DNA of 64,000 bases from Mycolicibacterium sp. CH28 (GCF_004745805.1 NZ_SRLQ01000004.1:558001-622000), one strand, 5' to 3'; shown: positions 51,622-61,824, counted from the first letter of the stretch. The notes: generated by a model from the letters alone, not told the origin. Program-made: numbers and translations.

Positions 51622-52602
51622 TCAGCTCCTCTTTCCGGTTGGCATGGCCGCCGACACCGCTCGCATCACGGCTCGCCGCACCGTGAGTGCGCCCGACTCC
51701 GCGGCGCCACCGATCGGCGACCGATTCGGCGGATCCAGTTGCAGCACATCACCTTCGGTGATTCTCCCGGCCCGGGTCACGGTGCCGTAGACCCCCAAGC
51801 AGCGCCGCGAATGGGCCGCGATGGTCCGGGTGATCTCCTTGTCGCGCTTGAGCTCGGGCTGCTCGTGGGAGGGCATGACGCAGCGGATGGTCGGGATCAA
51901 CGGCTGCAGTTCGGCGTGCGGGGCGTGCAGCGTGCCGCCGCACCAGTCCCATTCCGGATGCGCCGATGCGGCGGGGGAGTCGACGACGATGCTCGGCCGG
52001 AATCGCCGGACGTCGAAATCCGAATCCGGTGCCAGCGCGGCCATGGTGGCCAGGCTCTGCTCGGTAATGACGTGTACCGGGTAGGCGTCCACGTAACTGC
52101 CGACGGGGGTGGCATACCGGCTGATCTCGGCGAGCTTGCGGACCGGGAACACCGATAGGTCCGGCAGCGGCTCGTCGTCGTCGAGGCCGAAGATGGTGCG
52201 AAGGTCGGTCTTGGTCGCCATCGGTGCGCGGTACTGGTCGCGGCGGTCGATCGGCGGTAACGCCCGAAGTTCCACCCGGTGGTCGAGGTAGTCGGACAAG
52301 GCCTGGTGCACCGACGGATCGGAACTGGTCACCTCAGTGCCGTCGGGGAAGCCGATGACGACCTCCGGCGCCCGGCCCGGTCCAGCATCCGGGGGTGGTG
52401 TCTGCACGTAGCGCGCGGTGCACCACAGCAGCCCGGGCAGCCGCTTGGCGCTGGTCGTCGTGTCGGCGTCGAGGTCGCGAACCGCCCAGGTCCGGTCGCC
52501 GTGCAGCCCCGATTCACCGATCTGCGCTTCGGTCAGCCGCTCGCCCAGCATGGACTTCACCGGGTAGCGCCAGATCGACGTGATACGGCCCGCGGGGATC
52601 AT
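51622..52602 (-). CDS. MOSC-domain protein
   Basis: 326 residues. The N-terminal MOSC_N-like beta domain (ITSIWRYPVKSMLGERLTEA) precedes a MOSC domain (about 190-305) with FRPSIVVDSPAA and the Cys-containing HSRRCLGVYGTV. MOSC proteins handle molybdenum-cofactor sulfur, related to mARC and YcbX. Conserved Cys near residue 269 would be a cofactor ligand. The substrate is unknown. It is followed by the small membrane protein gene. Confidence 0.83.
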   Translation of the reverse strand: MIPAGRITSIWRYPVKSMLGERLTEAQIGESGLHGDRTWAVRDLDADTTTSAKRLPGLLWCTARYVQTPPPDAGPGRAPEVVIGFPDGTEVTSSDPSVHQALSDYLDHRVELRALPPIDRRDQYRAPMATKTDLRTIFGLDDDEPLPDLSVFPVRKLAEISRYATPVGSYVDAYPVHVITEQSLATMAALAPDSDFDVRRFRPSIVVDSPAASAHPEWDWCGGTLHAPHAELQPLIPTIRCVMPSHEQPELKRDKEITRTIAAHSRRCLGVYGTVTRAGRITEGDVLQLDPPNRSPIGGAAESGALTVRRAVMRAVSAAMPTGKRS

Positions 52603-52728
52603 TGACTCAGCCTAGGGCTGCCCAAGACCGGAAAGCGACAGCGTTTGCCCGCCGAACGACCTGGCTTCGGCCCCGGCCTGCGTCGATGGGACGATGTAGC
52701 GGCGACTTTGCAGCACGAAAGGCACCCG

Positions 52729-53655
52729 ATGTACGACCAGACCACCACCGGGTGGGACACCAGCCACGATCCGCACGACGTGGGATTCCGCATCGACCCG
52801 GTGCTGGCCCGCAGCTGGCTGCTGGTCAACGGAGCGCACCAAGACAAGTTCGCTCCGGCGGCGCGATCGCGCGCCGACATCGTGGTGCTCGACATCGAGG
52901 ACGCCGTCGCGCCCAAGGACAAGTCCGCGGCCCGCGACAACGTCGTGCGCTGGCTTGGGGCGGGCAATACCGACTGGGTCCGGGTCAACGGTTTCGGCAG
53001 CCCGTGGTGGGCCGACGACCTGGCGACGCTCGCCGGGACATCGGTCGGCGGGGTCATGCTGGCGATGGTCGAGTCCGTCGACCACGTCACCGAGACCGCC
53101 AAGCGGTTGCCGAACATCCCGATCGTGGCCCTGGTGGAGACCGCCCGCGGGCTGGAGCGCATCGCCGAGATCGCTTCGGCCAAGGGCACCTTCCGGCTGG
53201 CGTTCGGCATCGGCGACTTCCGCCGCGACACCGGCTTCGGGGAGAACCCGGCCACCCTGGCCTATGCCCGGTCGCGGTTCACGATCGCCGCCAAGGCTGC
53301 CCACCTGCCGGGGGCGATCGACGGCCCGACGGTCGGGTCAAGCGCCCTCAAGCTCAGCGAGGCCACCGCGGTGTCGGCGGAGTTCGGCATGACCGGCAAG
53401 ATCTGCCTGACTCCCGACCAATGCGCCACCGTCAACGAGGGCCTCGCCCCGTCGCAGGAAGAGATCGCCTGGGCCAAGGAGTTTTTCGCCGAGTTCGAAC
53501 GAGACGGCGGCGAGATCCGCAACGGGTCGGATCTGCCCCGAATCGCCCGAGCAAACAAGATCCTCGACCTGGCGCGGGCATACGGCATCGAGGTGTCGGA
53601 ATTCGACGACCAGGCCGTGCACGTGACCGCGCCGTCGGATACCTACCACTACTGA
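52729..53655 (+). CDS. CitE-like HpcH/HpaI aldolase (CoA-ester lyase family)
   Basis: 308 residues of the citrate lyase beta subunit family. The glycine-rich DIVVLDIEDAVAPKDKSAARD, and LVETARGLERIAEIAS (with the metal-binding Glu), then AFGIGDFRRDTGF, match. In M. tuberculosis such free-standing CitE proteins act on malyl- or citramalyl-CoA-like esters. The start at 52729 has GAAAGG upstream. It overlaps the convergent methyltransferase gene by seven bases. Substrate not known. Confidence 0.83.
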   Translation: MYDQTTTGWDTSHDPHDVGFRIDPVLARSWLLVNGAHQDKFAPAARSRADIVVLDIEDAVAPKDKSAARDNVVRWLGAGNTDWVRVNGFGSPWWADDLATLAGTSVGGVMLAMVESVDHVTETAKRLPNIPIVALVETARGLERIAEIASAKGTFRLAFGIGDFRRDTGFGENPATLAYARSRFTIAAKAAHLPGAIDGPTVGSSALKLSEATAVSAEFGMTGKICLTPDQCATVNEGLAPSQEEIAWAKEFFAEFERDGGEIRNGSDLPRIARANKILDLARAYGIEVSEFDDQAVHVTAPSDTYHY

Positions 53656-54476
53656 GCCGGTTTGACCGCCTGCAGCGTGTAGCTCAGCGGCAACCGCTCG
53701 CCGTGCTCGGTTAGATACCATTCGCCGTCGACATTGTGCATCCGTCCCGGCAACGCCTCCCAAGGCACCGAGTTGTGCTCGACGAGCATCGTCAGCTGCA
53801 AGCCGGCTGCCAGCAGCGCAGTGACGATCGCGCCCAGGCCGTGGTTCCACTCTCGCGTCTCGGTGGTGGCAAATTCGGCGGCGGTGTGCACGTAAGTGCC
53901 CGAGCCGTCGAAGCACTGCGGCTCGGCGTGCTCGAAGTACGGGTAACTCAACACGATCGCGTCGGTGCGCTGCTCGTCGACAGCCCACAGCACCGGATGG
54001 CCTTCGCGCAGGAACAGCCGCCCGCCCGGGCGCAGCAACCGTGCGACGACCTGCGCCCAGCGGTCGATGTCGGGCAGCCAGATCAGCGCTCCGATGCCGG
54101 TGTACACCAAATCGAAGCTGCCGGGAGCCAACATGTCCGGGGCGCTGTAGACGTCGGACTCGACGTAGTCGATGTCGAGTCCGGCTTCGGCGGCGATACC
54201 CCGGGCGATCGCCACCGCGGCGGGGGAGAAGTCCAGTCCGGTCATCCGGGCGCCGAGGCGGGCAAGCGACGCGGTGTCGGTCCCGATGTGGCATTGCAAG
54301 TGGATTCCACGCAACCCGGTCACGTCGCCGAGGCGGGCGCGGTCGAACTGTACGACGCCCGACAGCACGCCGGCGTCCTCGATCATGCGGCGTACCGCAT
54401 AGTCGGTTGAGGCGGCGTGTGCCGGTGCGCGTTCGTCCCACCACGCGCGGTTCAGGTTCCGGTGTTCGTCGTTCAC
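53649..54476 (-). CDS. SAM-dependent methyltransferase
   Basis: 275 residues from a GTG. Motif I is GIHLQCHIGTDTASLARLG, followed by GLDFSPAAVAIARG, DLVYTGIGALIWLPDI and GGRLFLREGHPVLWAVD, as in the actinobacterial class I methyltransferases of about this length. The C-terminal part is beta-rich. It follows glgP by 19 bases downstream and may be cotranscribed. Substrate unknown. Confidence 0.82.
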   Translation of the reverse strand: MNDEHRNLNRAWWDERAPAHAASTDYAVRRMIEDAGVLSGVVQFDRARLGDVTGLRGIHLQCHIGTDTASLARLGARMTGLDFSPAAVAIARGIAAEAGLDIDYVESDVYSAPDMLAPGSFDLVYTGIGALIWLPDIDRWAQVVARLLRPGGRLFLREGHPVLWAVDEQRTDAIVLSYPYFEHAEPQCFDGSGTYVHTAAEFATTETREWNHGLGAIVTALLAAGLQLTMLVEHNSVPWEALPGRMHNVDGEWYLTEHGERLPLSYTLQAVKPAQ

Positions 54477-54495
54477 ACCGGACAGTCTGGCGGTT

Positions 54496-57024
54496 CTACA
54501 GCTCGACCGGCATCGGGTACACGCCCCAGATGTCGTCGCAGTACTCGGCGATCGCACGGTCGGAGGAGAACTTCCCGCTGCGGGCGGCGTTGAGGATCGA
54601 CATCCGCGACCAGGTGTCGGAGTCCAGCCATGCGGAGCTGACCCTGGCCTGGCAGTCCACATAGGACCGGTAGTCGGCCAGCACCAGGAACGGGTCGTGG
54701 TGAATCAGGTTGTCCACGACGGGCCGCAGGATTTCGGTGTCACCGTGGGTGAACGTGCCCTCCAGGATCAGCTCGAGCACTTCGGCCAGCTCCGGGTCAC
54801 GTTCGACGTAGCTCGCGGGACGATAGCCGTCGGCCTGGATGCGCTCGACCTCATCGACGGTCAGACCGAACAGGAAGAAGTTCTCGGGGCCGGCCTCCTC
54901 GCGGATCTCGACGTTGGCGCCGTCGAGTGTGCCGATGGTCAGCGCGCCGTTCATCATGAACTTCATGTTGCCGGTGCCGGAGGCCTCCTTACCGGCGGTG
55001 GAGATCTGCTCCGACAGGTTGGCCGCCGGGTAGATCAGGTGAGCGTTCTGCACATTGAAGTTCGGCAGGAACACCACCTTCATGTAGCGATTGACGTCGG
55101 GATCGTTGTTCACCGTCGCACCGACGGCGGTGATGAGCCGGATGATCCGTTTGGCCATGAAGTAGCCGGGTGCGGCCTTCCCGCCGAAGATGAAGGCACG
55201 AGGCGCGATGGCGAAACCGGGATTGCGCTTGAGCCGGTTGTACAGGGTGATGATGTGCAGCACGTTGAGGTGCTGACGCTTGTACTCGTGGATCCGCTTG
55301 ACCTGAATGTCGAACATCCAGGTGTGGTCCAACTCGATGCCGGTGGTGGAGTGCACGAATTCAGCAAGTCGACTCTTGTTGGCGCGCTTGACCTCTCGCC
55401 AGCGCTGCCGGAAATCCGGGTCGTCGACGTAGTTCTCGAGTTGGCGCAGGCGCCCGAGCTCGGTCAGCCAGCCGTCGCCGATGGTCTCGTCGAGCAGCCC
55501 GCGCAGCCCGGGGTTCGACAGGGCGAGGAATCGGCGCGGTGTCACGCCGTTGGTGACATTGCCGAAGCGTTCCGGCCACATCTCGTAGAAGTCCTTGAGC
55601 ACGCTGGCTTTCAGCAACTCGGAGTGCAGCGCCGCGACACCGTTGATGGCGTGGCTGCCGACGGTGGCCAGGTGCGCCATCCGCACGCTCTTGCCGCCGT
55701 CCTCGCCGATCAGCGACATCCGTCGCAGCCGATCCTCGTCGCCGGGGAACTGATCGCGCACCTCGTCGAGGAAGCGGTTGTTGATCTCGTAGATGATCTC
55801 CAGGTGTCGCGGCAGCGACTCACCGAAGATTGCCAGTGGCCAGGTTTCCAGCGCCTCGGGCAACAGTGTGTGGTTGGTGTAGGCGAACGTCGCCAGCGTG
55901 ATGTCCCAAGCCTCGTCCCAGCTCAGGTGGTGCTCGTCGACCAGTAGGCGCATCAGTTCGGCCACCGCGATCGAGGGATGGGTGTCGTTGAGCTGGATGG
56001 CCCATTTCTGCGGGAGCGCCTCGAGCGGGAGTCCGGCCCGCTCGGTGTGGATGCGCAGGATGTCTTGCAGCGAGCAGGACACGAAGAAGTACTGCTGCTG
56101 TAGCCGCAGTCGCTTGCCGGCATCCGGCTCATCGTTGGGGTAGAGGACCTTAGATACCTTCTCGGCGACGACTTCGTCCTCGACGGCCTTGTAGAAGTCA
56201 CCGGTGTTGAACGCCTCCAGCGCGAAGGATTCGACGGACCGGGCGCTCCAGAGGGTCAAGGTGTTGCAGGTGTTGACGCCGTAGCCCTGGATCGGCGTGT
56301 CGTAGGAGACACCCTTGATCACCTGCTGCGGGATCCACCTGACCCGGTGGTGGCCGGCGAGGTCTTCGTACTGCTCGGTATGTCCGCCCCAGTTGACGAT
56401 GTAGCTGGCGTCGGGTTTGTCGATCTCCCAGGGGTTTCCGCCCACCAGCCAGTTGTCGGTCTTCTCGACCTGCCAGCCGTTCTGGATCTCCTGGTCGAAG
56501 ATGCCGAACTCGTAGCGGATGCCGTACCCGATCGACGGGCGTTCCAGGGTGGCCAGCGAGTCGAGATAGCAGGCGGCCAGCCGGCCCAGGCCACCGTTGC
56601 CCAGTCCGGGTTCCTCTTCGCACGCCAGGATCTCGTCGAGTTCCTGGCCGAGGGCGGCCAGCGCCGCGCGGGCCTGGCTCTCGATGCCGAGGTTGAGAAG
56701 GTTGTTGCCGAGTTGCGGGCCCATGAGGAACTCAGCCGAGAAGTAGCACGTCACTTTGTTGGACAGGTCGAGCCAGTCCTGGGTGGTCGCCATCCAGCGC
56801 TGCTGCATGCGGTCGCGAACCGCCAGAGCCAGTGCGCGGTAATAGTGCTCGGCGGTGAGCGCGGCGGCAGGCCGGGCGATCGAGTAGGTGAGGTGGTCGC
56901 TGATCGCGCGCTGCAGCGCGTCTGCCGACAGACCGGTGCGGCTGTGTTCGTGCGGGCGGGCCGCGCCCTGACCACCATCGGGGTCGGCGATTTCGCCCGG
57001 TGCGGTGTTCACGACATCGGTCAT
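54496..57024 (-). CDS. glgP: Glycogen phosphorylase
   Basis: 842 residues. GT35 phosphorylase features include EEEPGLGNGGLGRLAACYLDS, WAIQLNDTHPSIAVAEL and the PLP-lysine loop EASGTGNMKFMMNGALTIGT. It phosphorolyses alpha-1,4-glucans to glucose-1-phosphate. The start at 57024 has GAGGGAG four bases upstream. It is complete. Confidence 0.95.
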   Translation of the reverse strand: MTDVVNTAPGEIADPDGGQGAARPHEHSRTGLSADALQRAISDHLTYSIARPAAALTAEHYYRALALAVRDRMQQRWMATTQDWLDLSNKVTCYFSAEFLMGPQLGNNLLNLGIESQARAALAALGQELDEILACEEEPGLGNGGLGRLAACYLDSLATLERPSIGYGIRYEFGIFDQEIQNGWQVEKTDNWLVGGNPWEIDKPDASYIVNWGGHTEQYEDLAGHHRVRWIPQQVIKGVSYDTPIQGYGVNTCNTLTLWSARSVESFALEAFNTGDFYKAVEDEVVAEKVSKVLYPNDEPDAGKRLRLQQQYFFVSCSLQDILRIHTERAGLPLEALPQKWAIQLNDTHPSIAVAELMRLLVDEHHLSWDEAWDITLATFAYTNHTLLPEALETWPLAIFGESLPRHLEIIYEINNRFLDEVRDQFPGDEDRLRRMSLIGEDGGKSVRMAHLATVGSHAINGVAALHSELLKASVLKDFYEMWPERFGNVTNGVTPRRFLALSNPGLRGLLDETIGDGWLTELGRLRQLENYVDDPDFRQRWREVKRANKSRLAEFVHSTTGIELDHTWMFDIQVKRIHEYKRQHLNVLHIITLYNRLKRNPGFAIAPRAFIFGGKAAPGYFMAKRIIRLITAVGATVNNDPDVNRYMKVVFLPNFNVQNAHLIYPAANLSEQISTAGKEASGTGNMKFMMNGALTIGTLDGANVEIREEAGPENFFLFGLTVDEVERIQADGYRPASYVERDPELAEVLELILEGTFTHGDTEILRPVVDNLIHHDPFLVLADYRSYVDCQARVSSAWLDSDTWSRMSILNAARSGKFSSDRAIAEYCDDIWGVYPMPVEL

Positions 57025-57279
57025 TGACTTCTCCCTCTTCCCAGACCAATTCACGATCCGATTGCGGACCCGAAGTGTGGCATTGCCGTGTTGCGACAAG
57101 GCGAGGTCCACGAGTCGCTCCCGTGAACTATGGCTCATCAGCGTGCGCCGCGCTCGGCGAGGAATTCGGGGACCGGCGAGCGGGTGAGTGTGAGCGTCTT
57201 GCCGCGGCGGCCGAATCGGCGCTATACAGTTTTTCAGAACTGTTTACTACCGCGTATCGCCGCCGCATCAAGATCGGAA

Positions 57280-58470
57280 ATGACAATGACGTCGACAGTC
57301 GAAGCGGGGCATCAGCTCCTCGGGTTGGCTCGTGGAATGCGTGATCTGGTGGCGGCGCAGGCGGGTGAATCGGAGCGTGTGCGCACCCTGACCCCGGCGA
57401 TCGTCGACGAGATGTGGGCCAGCGGCCTGATGGCGGCGTTCAACCCGGTTGCAGCGGGTGGGGTGGAACCCAGCTTTGCCGAGATGATCGAAACCTGGAT
57501 CGAGATGGCCTGGCAGGACGGGTCCTTCGGCTGGGTCGGGATCGCCAACCTGCCGTCGGCGTTCGCCGCCGCCGCGTACCTGCCCGACGCGGGTTTCGCG
57601 GAGGTTTTCACCGCTCATGACAATCACGTCACCATGGGCGGGCAGTTCTTCCCCAACGGGCAGGGCATCGCGGTCGACGGCGGCTACCGGCTGAGCGGAT
57701 CGTGGAGTTTCGGCTCGGGCACCGGCCACGCCGAGTACGTCTGCGCCGGCTTCTTCCCGATGGATGACGGCGAGATGCGCTGGGCCGGCGACGGCATGCC
57801 CGACATGCAAGTGGCGGTGATCCCGCGCGCGGAGATCGAGTTCAAGGACGGCTGGCACGTCCAGGGCCTCAAAGGCACCGGCTCCTACGACTACGCGGTC
57901 GCCGACGTGTTCGTTCCGGACCACCGCACCTTCCCGCTGTTCTCCCGCACGCCGCATCGTGGCAGCTCCCCGGCCACCCGCATGGGGCTGATGCCGGTGA
58001 CCGCGGCCGGCCACGCAGCGTGGGCGCTCGGGGTGGCCAAGAGCATGCTCGACGATGTCGAAACCCTGGCCGCCACCAAGTTCCGGATGAGCGATATGGC
58101 CTCGCTGGCCAGCCGCCCGACCTTCCAGAAGGATCTGGCCCACCACGTCGCGGCCTGGCGGGCAGCACGCCTGCTGGTGCTGGACGCCTTCGGCACGGCC
58201 GAAGCCGCCGTCGCCGCCGGCGACGATCTGACCCCGACCCTGCGGGCCGACATGCGGGTGGCCGCGGTGTACGCCACCGACGTGTCGCGGGCCGCCGCCG
58301 AGTGGGCACATCTTGCCGCCGGCACCACCTCGATCCGCGAAGGTAGCCGCCTCGAGCGCGGATTCCGCGACATCTACACCGGCACCCAACACGCATTCAT
58401 CAGTGAGAAGGTCGCGATGGACGTCGCACAAATCTGGCTGGGCATCATCGCCGACCAGCCCGGGCTGTAA
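57280..58470 (+). CDS. Acyl-CoA dehydrogenase-like flavoprotein
   Basis: 396 residues of the acyl-CoA dehydrogenase/HsaA-type monooxygenase superfamily. The N-terminal helical domain, the FAD-binding middle (GSWSFGSGTGHAEYVCAGFF) and the C-terminal bundle (GLKGTGSYDYAVADVFVPDH, then HLAAGTTSIREGSRLERGFRDIYTGTQHAF) are complete. The Arg/Gly pattern LxxxGTTSI is as in hydroxylases such as HsaA and DszC-like proteins. Whether it is a dehydrogenase or monooxygenase is unclear. GATCGGAA precedes the ATG; 57286 is an alternative. Confidence 0.78.
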   Translation: MTMTSTVEAGHQLLGLARGMRDLVAAQAGESERVRTLTPAIVDEMWASGLMAAFNPVAAGGVEPSFAEMIETWIEMAWQDGSFGWVGIANLPSAFAAAAYLPDAGFAEVFTAHDNHVTMGGQFFPNGQGIAVDGGYRLSGSWSFGSGTGHAEYVCAGFFPMDDGEMRWAGDGMPDMQVAVIPRAEIEFKDGWHVQGLKGTGSYDYAVADVFVPDHRTFPLFSRTPHRGSSPATRMGLMPVTAAGHAAWALGVAKSMLDDVETLAATKFRMSDMASLASRPTFQKDLAHHVAAWRAARLLVLDAFGTAEAAVAAGDDLTPTLRADMRVAAVYATDVSRAAAEWAHLAAGTTSIREGSRLERGFRDIYTGTQHAFISEKVAMDVAQIWLGIIADQPGL

Positions 58471-58537
58471 GCCCGCCCGGCCGAGGCTGGCCGATTCACG
58501 CGCGTCCCGGGTCGGGCAGAACTAGAGTCCTAAGGCT

Positions 58538-58885
58538 ATGACAGCCTGGTCCGATCCGGTCCTTCCGGGCGACCACACCACCAGCCCCCGGCAGCTCAGA
58601 CGACTGAGCCGCGACTTCGCCGGCGTGGGCGTCGGCATCCCGCCCAAGCGCCTTCAGGAGATCGCCAAGGGTGGTGCGGCAACCGACGATGAACTCGTCG
58701 ACGTCACGTTCGCGCTGACGGCAACGCAGTTCCTCAGCGAGCAGCGGCGGTCCAAACGTGACCGCGCCCAACGCCGGTGTGTGCACTGGCTGGTCGTCGG
58801 CGCCGGGGTGCTCATCGCACTGAACGTGCTGCTGTGCCTGGGTCTGGCGCTGTTCGTCCTGACCCAGCACACGTCACCGTACTAG
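58538..58885 (+). CDS. Small protein with C-terminal transmembrane helix
   Basis: 115 residues. The N-terminal 75 residues are soluble (LPGDHTTSPRQLRRLSRDFA, polar, possibly a small helical domain), a basic segment (EQRRSKRDRAQRR) precedes a transmembrane helix (about residues 83-108, WLVVGAGVLIALNVLLCLGLALFVL). The topology is tail-anchored-like. Function is unknown. It ends ten bases before the convergent aminotransferase gene. Confidence 0.62.
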   Translation: MTAWSDPVLPGDHTTSPRQLRRLSRDFAGVGVGIPPKRLQEIAKGGAATDDELVDVTFALTATQFLSEQRRSKRDRAQRRCVHWLVVGAGVLIALNVLLCLGLALFVLTQHTSPY

Positions 58886-58894
58886 GCCGTCGTA

Positions 58895-60283
58895 CTAAGC
58901 CCCGACCACGTACTCGTCGGCGACGTCGAGCGCCTTGTCCAGGATTGCCAGACCCTCGGCGACCTCGGCGTCGCTGATGTTGCAGGCCGGCACGGCGTGG
59001 ATGCGGTTGAAGTTGGCGAAGGGCAGCAGGCCGCCGGACTTGCAGGCGGCCAGCACCGCATTCATCGCCGGGCTGGAGCCGCCGTAGGGCGCCAGCGGCT
59101 CGCGGGTCTGCTGATTGGCCACCAGCTCGATGGCCCAGAACACACCGAGGCCACGCACTTCGCCGACTGACGGGTGGCGCTGCCCCAATTCCCGCAACCC
59201 GGGGCCGAGCACCTGTTCGCCGATCCTGGCGGCATTGGCCACCATGCCCTCGTCTTCCATCGCGTTGATCGTCGCCACCGCGGCACCGCAGGCCAGTGGG
59301 TGCCCCGAGTAGGTCAGCCCGCCCGGGTAGGCGCGGTCGGCGAATGTCGAGTAGATCGCATCGTTGATGGCCACGCCGCCGAGCGGAACGTAGCCCGACG
59401 TCACGCCCTTGGCGAATGTCATCAGGTCGGGCACCACGTCAAAGTTCTGGATCGCGAACCACTTTCCGGTCCGGCCGAAGCCGGCCATTACCTCGTCGGC
59501 GATGAAGACGATGCCGTGCCGGTCGCAGATCTCCCGAACACCGGCCATGTACCCGGGCGGGGGCACCATGATGCCCGCGGTGCCGGGCACGGATTCCAAG
59601 ATGATCGCCGCGATGGTCGACGGGCCCTCATGGGCGATGAGACGTTCCAGGTAGTCCAGCGCGCGCTCGGACTCCTGCTGCTCGTTCTCGGCGAAGAATG
59701 ACGACCGATACAGGAACGGACCGTTGAAGTGCACGACGCCGCTGCTGGCGTAGTCGTTGGGGTAGCGCCGCGGATCTCCGGTGATGTTGATCGCGGTGTC
59801 GGTGCCACCGTGGTAGGAGCGGTAGCGGGAGAGCACCTTGTAGCGGCCGGTGTGCAGGCGGGCCATCCGCACGGCATGCTCGACGGCGTCGGCGCCAGCG
59901 TTGGTGAAGAACACTCGGTTCAGGTCACCGGGGGTCCGCTCGGCGATGAGCCGGGCCGCCTCGGACCGGGCGGCGTTGGCGTGCTGCGGCGCGATCGTGC
60001 ACAGCTTGGCCGCCTGCTCGGCGATGGCGGCGACGACCTTCGGATGCTGGTGGCCGATGTTGGTGAACACCAGCTGCGACGAGAAGTCGAGCAGCTTGTT
60101 GCCGTCACCGTCCCAGACGTAGGAACCCTCCGAAGCGACGATGGTCATCGGTTTGATCTGCGCCTGTGCCGACCATGAGTGGAACACGTGCTGGCGGTCG
60201 AGTTCGTAGGCCCGGGCGGCTTCGGCGCGGGCGGTGTCGATGTCCTGGCCGCTGGGCAGGACATGGGGCTGGGTAGCAGTCAT
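58895..60283 (-). CDS. Class III aminotransferase
   Basis: 462 residues. PLP fold type I class III: AVEHAVRMARLHTGRYKVLSRYRSYHGGT, EVMAGFGRTGKW, and the Lys loop MTFAKGVTSGYVPLGGV (Lys forms the Schiff base). It is related to beta-alanine/GABA or taurine-pyruvate aminotransferases. The ATG at 60283 is 23 bases after the mmsA stop, and the joint operon with a semialdehyde dehydrogenase implies that an amino acid is turned into an aldehyde, then to acyl-CoA. The exact substrate is unknown. Confidence 0.87.
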   Translation of the reverse strand: MTATQPHVLPSGQDIDTARAEAARAYELDRQHVFHSWSAQAQIKPMTIVASEGSYVWDGDGNKLLDFSSQLVFTNIGHQHPKVVAAIAEQAAKLCTIAPQHANAARSEAARLIAERTPGDLNRVFFTNAGADAVEHAVRMARLHTGRYKVLSRYRSYHGGTDTAINITGDPRRYPNDYASSGVVHFNGPFLYRSSFFAENEQQESERALDYLERLIAHEGPSTIAAIILESVPGTAGIMVPPPGYMAGVREICDRHGIVFIADEVMAGFGRTGKWFAIQNFDVVPDLMTFAKGVTSGYVPLGGVAINDAIYSTFADRAYPGGLTYSGHPLACGAAVATINAMEDEGMVANAARIGEQVLGPGLRELGQRHPSVGEVRGLGVFWAIELVANQQTREPLAPYGGSSPAMNAVLAACKSGGLLPFANFNRIHAVPACNISDAEVAEGLAILDKALDVADEYVVGA

Positions 60284-60306
60284 GGGGATGCGTGCCTCTT
60301 TCGAGC

Positions 60307-61824
60307 TCAGTGGTTCTGCGGGAAGCCGAGGTTGATGCCGCCGTGGCTGGGGTCCAGCCAGCGTGTGGTTACTACCTTGCCACGGGTGAAGAAGTGCACA
60401 CCTTCGGCGCCGTGCGCGTGGGTGTCGCCGAACAGGGAGTTCTTCCAGCCGCCGAAGCTGTAGTAGGCCGTCGGGACGGGGATCGGCACGTTGATGCCGA
60501 CCATGCCGACCTCGACCTCGTTCTGGAAGCGCCGAGCGGCGCCGCCGTCGTTGGTGAAGATCGCGGTGCCGTTGCCGTACGGGTTGGAGTTGATCAGCGC
60601 CAGGGCTTCGTCGTAGGTGTCGACGCGTAGCACCGCCAGCACCGGGCCGAAGATCTCGTCGGTGTAGACGCTCATCTCGGGGGTGACGTTGTCGATCAGG
60701 GTGGGGCCCAGCCAGAAGCCGTCCTGACCACCGTTCGCGGAGACCTCGCGGCCGTCGATGACGATCGTGGCGCCGTCGGCCTCGCCGGCATCGATGTAGG
60801 ACGCGACCTTGTCGCGGTGCACCTTGGTGACCAGCGGGCCCATGTCGGAATCCTCGGTGCCGTCGCCGATCTTGAGAGTCTTTGTCCGCTCGGCGATCTT
60901 GGCGACCAGCTCGTCGGCGATCGGGCCGACGGCCACGGCCGCCGAGATCGCCATGCAGCGCTCGCCGGCCGAGCCGAAGCCGGCGTTGACCATCGCGTCG
61001 GCGGCCAGGTCGAGGTCGGCGTCGGGGAGGATCACGGCGTGGTTCTTCGCGCCGCCGAGGGCCTGGACCCGCTTGCCGTGCAGGGTGCCGGTCGAGTAGA
61101 CGTACTGGGCGATCGGGGTCGACCCCACGAACGAGACGGCCTTGATGCTCTTGTTGGTCAGCAGCTCGTCGACGGCGACCTTGTCGCCCTGCAGGACGTT
61201 GAAGACGCCCGCCGGGAGACCGGCCTCGGCCCACAGGTTGGCGATCCACAGCGCGGCCGACGGATCCTTTTCCGACGGCTTGAGCACGACGGTGTTGCCG
61301 GCGGCGATCGCGATGGGGAAGAACCACATCGGCACCATCGCCGGGAAGTTGAACGGGCTGATGATGGCCACCGGGCCGAGCGGCTGACGGATAGAGGCGA
61401 CGTCGACGTTCGTCGAGGCGTTCTCGGTCATCCCGCCCTTCAGCAGATGCGAGATGCCGCATGCGAACTCGACGACCTCCTGGCCGCGGCTGACCTCGCC
61501 GAGCGCATCGGAGAGCACCTTGCCGTGCTCGGCGGTGATGATCGCGGCCAGCTCTTCCTTGCGGGCGTTGAGCAGCTCGCGAAAGGCGAAGATCACCGAG
61601 GTCCGCTTGGCCAGCGAGGTGTCACGCCAAGCCGGGAACGCTGCGACGGCGGCATCGATCACGGCGCGGGCGTCGGCGACGTCGGCCAGCGCCACCTGGC
61701 CGGTGACCTGGCCGGTGGCCGGGTTGGTGACGGGGGCGGTCCGGTCACTGTTACCGGCGAAGTTCTTCCCGTCGGCCCAGTGGCCGATGGTGCGGACGCG
61801 GGTGTTCGGCGCGGTGAGGGTCAT
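60307..61824 (-). CDS. mmsA: CoA-acylating methylmalonate-semialdehyde dehydrogenase
   Basis: 505 residues of the ALDH superfamily. Catalytic Cys is in FGSAGERCMAISAA; NAD-binding SEKDPSAALWIANLWAEAGL and FNFPAMVPMWFFPIAIAAGN are typical of MmsA (M. tuberculosis Rv0753c). It converts methylmalonate or malonate semialdehyde plus CoA to propionyl- or acetyl-CoA with loss of CO2. It precedes the aminotransferase gene, which fits beta-alanine or beta-aminoisobutyrate breakdown. It is divergent from pucR-like regulator. Confidence 0.92.
   Translation of the reverse strand: MTLTAPNTRVRTIGHWADGKNFAGNSDRTAPVTNPATGQVTGQVALADVADARAVIDAAVAAFPAWRDTSLAKRTSVIFAFRELLNARKEELAAIITAEHGKVLSDALGEVSRGQEVVEFACGISHLLKGGMTENASTNVDVASIRQPLGPVAIISPFNFPAMVPMWFFPIAIAAGNTVVLKPSEKDPSAALWIANLWAEAGLPAGVFNVLQGDKVAVDELLTNKSIKAVSFVGSTPIAQYVYSTGTLHGKRVQALGGAKNHAVILPDADLDLAADAMVNAGFGSAGERCMAISAAVAVGPIADELVAKIAERTKTLKIGDGTEDSDMGPLVTKVHRDKVASYIDAGEADGATIVIDGREVSANGGQDGFWLGPTLIDNVTPEMSVYTDEIFGPVLAVLRVDTYDEALALINSNPYGNGTAIFTNDGGAARRFQNEVEVGMVGINVPIPVPTAYYSFGGWKNSLFGDTHAHGAEGVHFFTRGKVVTTRWLDPSHGGINLGFPQNH

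Noticed and set aside
57230..57250. gAACtGTTt upstream of the acyl-CoA dehydrogenase-like gene as a fourth KstR site
   Set aside because: The AAC and GTT half-sites are separated by one base instead of two and the flanking T and A are wrong.
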